Assembly: GCA_934153675.1 (NCBI GenBank)
Contig: CAKPFG010000001.1
Location: forward strand, 124,001 to 188,000
From: an uncultured Bacilli bacterium
GTDB taxonomy: Bacteria; Bacillota_I; Bacilli_A; RF39; UBA660
DNA length: 64,000 nt
Direction of reading: 5' to 3'
Shown: in pieces, positions 60,746 through 64,000 of the stretch
Position numbering within the stretch: position 1 is the first letter of the stretch
Layout of the letters: the number at the start of each line of letters is the position of its first letter
Made by a program: the position numbers and the translations under genes
Notes under the pieces: model-generated
Databases searched by the model: none
Seen by the model: the letters and a program-made list of their open reading frames with translations, nothing else
Told to the model about the DNA's origin: nothing

Positions 60746-61700
60746 TAATATATTCTCCAAGTATATTAACAAGAACCGATATAGTATTTAAAACTTCATC
60801 TAAATTATTTTTATCTCCTCCAAGTTCAATTAAAATTATATTTTCATTTAAATCTTGATTATAAACACCATTTACATATTGTCCTTGTTTTTGCATAATT
60901 CCACGACTTAATGTTTTATATTTACTTTTTATTTTTTCATTTATATTAACTGCTACTGATAAATTTTTTTGATAACTATCATACTCTTTTCCTATTACAA
61001 ACATCACTTTAGCATAACTTTTATTTTCTATAACGGTAGTAGTTACATCCTTTGAAGCAGAATCTCTATGCAAATCAATAAATAATTTAATTGATGAATA
61101 TTTATTAATAATAGGAGTTAAAAAATGTCTACTAGCTAAATAACTATTACTATAATCTAGTTTATTATCATTTAAGTAAGTAGTTATTGAATCTTCCATT
61201 ACTAAAGTATTAATACCAATAGCATTTAGTTTTTCTTGCATAATATGACTAGCTAAAAAAACATCAGGATTAACATTATAATCATCCATATACTCTTTAC
61301 TATAACTTTCTTTTTGATGCGATGAGTATATATATATCAAAGGATTATTTTTCTTTAAAACAGTTTTACTTTCTTGTTTATTTTCTTTTCTTTTTGAGAT
61401 ATTTTTATCATTATTATGTTTGGTATTGTTTGGAATATCCGTATTATACTCTGATGTTTTTAATATATTACTTGGTTTATTTATAATATTATTTTTGGCA
61501 TAACTATAAACCATATTAAAAATATTATCCTCCTTTTTATAATAATTATTATCAGAAAATATGGTTTTAATTATATAATTTGAATGATTAACCATTAAAT
61601 TTTTTAATATTTTAAATGATAACAAAGCTATCAAAACTACTATAATCAACTTTAATATAGCCAATTTTTTAACTCTTCTTTTAGGTTTAAAACGTTTCAT
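60735..61700 (-). CDS. spoIIP: SpoIIP, stage II sporulation amidase/endopeptidase
   Basis: Start set at ATG 61700 behind GGTGAT. 321 residues: membrane helix (about 15-33), a long polar linker and the SpoIIP domain: IYIYSSHQKESY with the zinc His, then IMQEKLNAIGINTLVMED, LFIDLHRDSASKD (second His), VMFVIG and IILIELGGDKNNLDEVLNTI with Glu. These are the amidase_3-like metal ligands. SpoIIP cuts septal peptidoglycan with SpoIID during engulfment, with SpoIIM (34189) as partner. Confidence 0.9.
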   Translation of the reverse strand: MKRFKPKRRVKKLAILKLIIVVLIALLSFKILKNLMVNHSNYIIKTIFSDNNYYKKEDNIFNMVYSYAKNNIINKPSNILKTSEYNTDIPNNTKHNNDKNISKRKENKQESKTVLKKNNPLIYIYSSHQKESYSKEYMDDYNVNPDVFLASHIMQEKLNAIGINTLVMEDSITTYLNDNKLDYSNSYLASRHFLTPIINKYSSIKLFIDLHRDSASKDVTTTVIENKSYAKVMFVIGKEYDSYQKNLSVAVNINEKIKSKYKTLSRGIMQKQGQYVNGVYNQDLNENIILIELGGDKNNLDEVLNTISVLVNILGEYINEK

Positions 61701-61766
61701 TAAATCACCATTTATAATATAATATATTAAGTTATAAAAAAATGTCATTTAATAGAAAAAAGGATA

Positions 61767-62435
61767 CTATTTGATCCTTTTTATTATTTCTTCTATATTA
61801 TGTGCATTATATTTAAAAATACCATTATTATTATTTATAATATAACTTTCATAATCCTTAAGTGATTTATCATTATTATCTTTCACAATAGTATACACTT
61901 GATGATTTTTTAAATTATAAAAATCAAGCAAATATTCTAAAGCCATCTTTTTAGATACACTATTATTTACAATATTTATATAATTATAAGTAGTATAAGC
62001 ATACACTCCTTTATACTTTTTATTAATTAATTCTTGTATTTTTAAAGCTATTTTTTTATCATTGTACTTCATAACAATTTTATTTGCATTTTCTATTAAA
62101 TTATCAACCAGCGTAGATGATGTATCTATTTTAATATAATCTATATACCTACATTTTTTAAATATATTAAAAAAACTCTTCACATAAATAGGAGCAATAT
62201 CTACTCTATATATAACATTTAAATATTTATCAAATATAACAGCACCATCATTACAAATATAATAACTAACATCAAGATTAAAATTAGCAAGAGTACTTAA
62301 TACTTTACTTATATTCTTTCCAGTTGATATTATAAACATATTTCCTTCTTTTACGAAATTATTTATAATATTTACATTATTTTTTAAATCATTAACAAAA
62401 ACTTTATCACTAAAAGAAGACACTAATATTTTCAT
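61767..62435 (-). CDS. Degenerate Cof-type HAD-superfamily protein
   Basis: 222 residues that follow the Cof/YcsE-type HAD-IIB fold: motif II in FIISTGKNISKVLSTL, YYICNDGAVIFDKYLNVIYR (typical after the first strand pair), motif III at SVSKKMALEYLLDFYNL (Lys), and a terminal KDNNDKSLKDY. The nucleophile motif DxDGT at the start is absent: the protein begins MKILVSSFSDKVFVND, where the first Asp is Ser and the second is Ser. It is therefore probably not a phosphatase. It stands 4 nt after the next hypothetical gene in the same minus-strand unit. Confidence 0.75.
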   Translation of the reverse strand: MKILVSSFSDKVFVNDLKNNVNIINNFVKEGNMFIISTGKNISKVLSTLANFNLDVSYYICNDGAVIFDKYLNVIYRVDIAPIYVKSFFNIFKKCRYIDYIKIDTSSTLVDNLIENANKIVMKYNDKKIALKIQELINKKYKGVYAYTTYNYINIVNNSVSKKMALEYLLDFYNLKNHQVYTIVKDNNDKSLKDYESYIINNNNGIFKYNAHNIEEIIKRIK

Positions 62436-62439
62436 TATT

Positions 62440-62967
62440 CTATCCTACCAAAATATTACTAATAAAATCTAAAAAATTATTAAATGTATCATTAATAAAG
62501 AATATTATATTTTTAAATTTATTTGTTTTACTATTTTTATTATCTACTATAACAAGATTATTTTTATCATATTCTTTTATATCAATTATACTATTATATC
62601 TTTTATATTTTAATATATATTCATAATCAATATCAGAAGAAGCATAAAAGAATATTTTTTTATTATTTAAATAAATAGAATCTTTAAATACATATTTATA
62701 ATACTTTATTATTTGTTCATAATCACAAATTATATAATCAATACTATTTTTCTTAAAATATTTAGATAATTTTTTAATATTAATAGTTTGACCATTGCTC
62801 ATATTCATTTTCTTTTTTTGAAAAAATTTGAATTTCTCAAAAGGTTTTATTTCATAAACACTTACTTTTTTATTTTTATTTAGACCATCTATTAATTTGT
62901 TATTAATACCTATTGTAAGAACATTACCTTCCATCTTTTTTATTTCATTAAGTAAAAAATTAAACAT
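62440..62967 (-). CDS. Hypothetical protein with a Rossmann-like pattern
   Basis: 175 residues from ATG 62967. GNVLTIGINNKLIDGLNKNK then VSVYEIK resembles strand-loop-helix-strand of a nucleotide or SAM-binding fold, and later IDYIICDYEQII could be a motif-IV equivalent. The glycine-rich loop is poor (GINN) and no family is recognisable. The C-terminal 25 residues form an amphipathic or membrane-associated helix. It overlaps tcdA by 8 nt and is followed 4 nt later by the HAD-like gene. Confidence 0.6.
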   Translation of the reverse strand: MFNFLLNEIKKMEGNVLTIGINNKLIDGLNKNKKVSVYEIKPFEKFKFFQKKKMNMSNGQTINIKKLSKYFKKNSIDYIICDYEQIIKYYKYVFKDSIYLNNKKIFFYASSDIDYEYILKYKRYNSIIDIKEYDKNNLVIVDNKNSKTNKFKNIIFFINDTFNNFLDFISNILVG

Positions 62968-63637
62968 CACAACCACCTACTATATCATTTATAATATAAC
63001 TAGTAATAAGTAACCCAGCAGATGCTGGTACAAAGGAATTTGATGGAATTATGCCTTTTACTTTCTTCTTTATTTTCTCACAGCTACAAACAACAGTTAA
63101 TTTTTTTATTCCCATTTTACGTAAATTATAACGCATTATTTTTGCTAAAGGATCATAACTTGTTTTATATATATCGGTAATTTCTAATAAAGATGGATTC
63201 ATCCTTCCACCCATTCCCATTGAAGAAATTAATTTAATTTTTTTAAAAAAGCAACATTTAATAATAGCAAGCTTTGCCTTTATGTCATCAACTGCATCTA
63301 CCACATAATCAAAATTAGTTATAATATCATCAATATTTTCTTCACTTACTAATATATCTTTAGCACAAACAATACAATCTTTATTAATACTATTGATTCT
63401 TTCTTTTAATACATCCACCTTTTTTAAACCAATATTATTTAAATTAGTCATTAATTGTCTATTTAAATTAGTTATATCTACTATATCATTATCAACTATA
63501 GTAATATTTTCTATACCACATCTTACTAATGATTCAACAACATAACTACCAACACCACCGACACCTATAACTAATATATTCTTATTTTTTATTTCTTCAA
63601 ATTTATCGCCAACTAATAACTCAAAACGTTTAAACAT
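62960..63637 (-). CDS. tcdA: TcdA-like (CsdL) tRNA threonylcarbamoyladenosine dehydratase / E1-like protein
   Basis: Start set at ATG 63637 (MFKRFELLVGDKFEEI). 225 residues of ThiF/E1-like fold: ATP-binding VIGVGGVGSYVVESLVRCGI (about 26-45), DNDIVDITNLNRQLM (catalytic Arg), and DYVVDAVDDIKAK, SSMGMGGRMNP with the TcdA-typical stretch, and SFVPASAGLLITSYIIND near the end. TcdA cyclises t6A37 in tRNA to ct6A with ATP. No ThiF partner genes are near, which supports TcdA. Confidence 0.9.
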   Translation of the reverse strand: MFKRFELLVGDKFEEIKNKNILVIGVGGVGSYVVESLVRCGIENITIVDNDIVDITNLNRQLMTNLNNIGLKKVDVLKERINSINKDCIVCAKDILVSEENIDDIITNFDYVVDAVDDIKAKLAIIKCCFFKKIKLISSMGMGGRMNPSLLEITDIYKTSYDPLAKIMRYNLRKMGIKKLTVVCSCEKIKKKVKGIIPSNSFVPASAGLLITSYIINDIVGGCDV

Positions 63638-63751
63638 ATTATCATCTCTATTAAATTGTAACATAATTTATTTATTTTTTAAATACCTAAATGTACTTTT
63701 TAAATATATCGAAATAAAATTAATTCATAAAATAAAATGTAAGGTGAAAAA

Positions 63752-64000
63752 ATGTTTAAATATATTAAAAACCAAATAAAAACTATCAGGAAAAACGACC
63801 CGGCAATAAAAAGTAATATAGAAGTATTCTTATATCCTTCTTTTAAAGTATTAATATACTATAAAATTGCACATTATTTTTATTTAAAAAAACATTACTT
63901 TCTAGCTAGATTTTTTAGTGAAAAAGGTAAAAAAACGGGAATTGAAATTCATCCTGGAGCCAAAATTGGGAAAAATTTATTTATAGATCATGGTGCTGGC
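63752..64000 (+). CDS. cysE: Serine O-acetyltransferase CysE, 5' part (cut by the window edge)
   Basis: ATG 63752 follows AAGGTGA. The 83 visible residues include the N-terminal helical domain (FLYPSFKVLIYYKIAHYFYL) and the start of the left-handed beta-helix: GIEIHPGAKIGKNLFIDHGAG, the CysE signature with the catalytic His in DHG. CysE acetylates serine with acetyl-CoA, the first step of cysteine synthesis. The rest lies beyond the window. Confidence 0.92.
   Translation, partial: MFKYIKNQIKTIRKNDPAIKSNIEVFLYPSFKVLIYYKIAHYFYLKKHYFLARFFSEKGKKTGIEIHPGAKIGKNLFIDHGAG

Overview
The window is very AT-rich (about three quarters A+T by eye), densely coded and uses the standard bacterial code: TGA is a true stop (for example at the end of the UDP-glucose dehydrogenase-like gene) and TGG encodes Trp. 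Gene content points to an anaerobic or fermentative low-GC Firmicute of the Bacilli/Erysipelotrichia/RF39-like gut lineages. It has a monoderm division cluster, a 982-residue-class short SMC like that of Mollicutes, RNase J, MutL with the Gram-positive endonuclease motif, and a competence apparatus. It retains a sporulation gene set (spoIVB, spoIIM, sigG, ylmC/ymxH, spoIIP, a yqxA-like gene), so the lineage probably makes or recently made endospores. The taxonomic placement is inference.

Layout. 1-11.9 kb: the end of a surface-polysaccharide locus (flippase tail, glycosyltransferases, a Wzy-like/GT4 fusion, a PssD/PssE pair with PssE fused to a membrane domain, GtrB-like transferase, nucleotide-sugar dehydrogenase, acyltransferase). 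12.0-13.5 kb: a strong promoter drives a ~600-nt structured RNA that I identify as OLE RNA, followed by the relic of an IS110-type transposase and then by oapA, the gene of its membrane partner. 13.7-14.2 kb: a decayed gene. 14.3-25.2 kb: obg, two prepilins, a kinase-like protein, GtrA, an rRNA methyltransferase, rimM-trmD, a lipid kinase, ldh, comEA-comEC. 25.2-28.5 kb: an accessory patch with a dinD pseudogene, a C39-like peptidase, a duplicated comEC scrap, strong hairpins, an intact amidoligase-like gene and its decayed tandem copy. 28.6-39.5 kb: an RNase J2-like protein, hisS, spoIVB, a flavoprotein, mscL, spoIIM, mnmA, an HTH protein, xerD, rarA. 39.5-63.6 kb (mostly minus strand): holA, smc, a degenerate ApbE-like lipoprotein, a glycolipid-type GT4, ylmC with an unassigned ~110-nt structured RNA in front of it, sigG, ftsZ, ftsA, a prepilin with a decayed LamG-like domain, ftsQ, murB, murG, a second amidoligase, mutL, a Panacea protein, VanY, xseB-xseA-nusB, a yqxA-like gene-spoIIP, a HAD pseudo-enzyme and tcdA. 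cysE begins at the right edge.

The most notable item is the OLE RNA/OapA pair. In classical OLE genomes the RNA lies in an isoprenoid/xseA-xseB/nusB/recN-type neighbourhood. Here the nusB-xseA-xseB genes are ~46 kb away and the RNA and oapA form an isolated pair split by an IS relic. The second is a promoter-hairpin-hairpin-terminator unit at 46.07-46.18 kb whose two loops carry the same heptamer; I cannot match it to a known RNA family.
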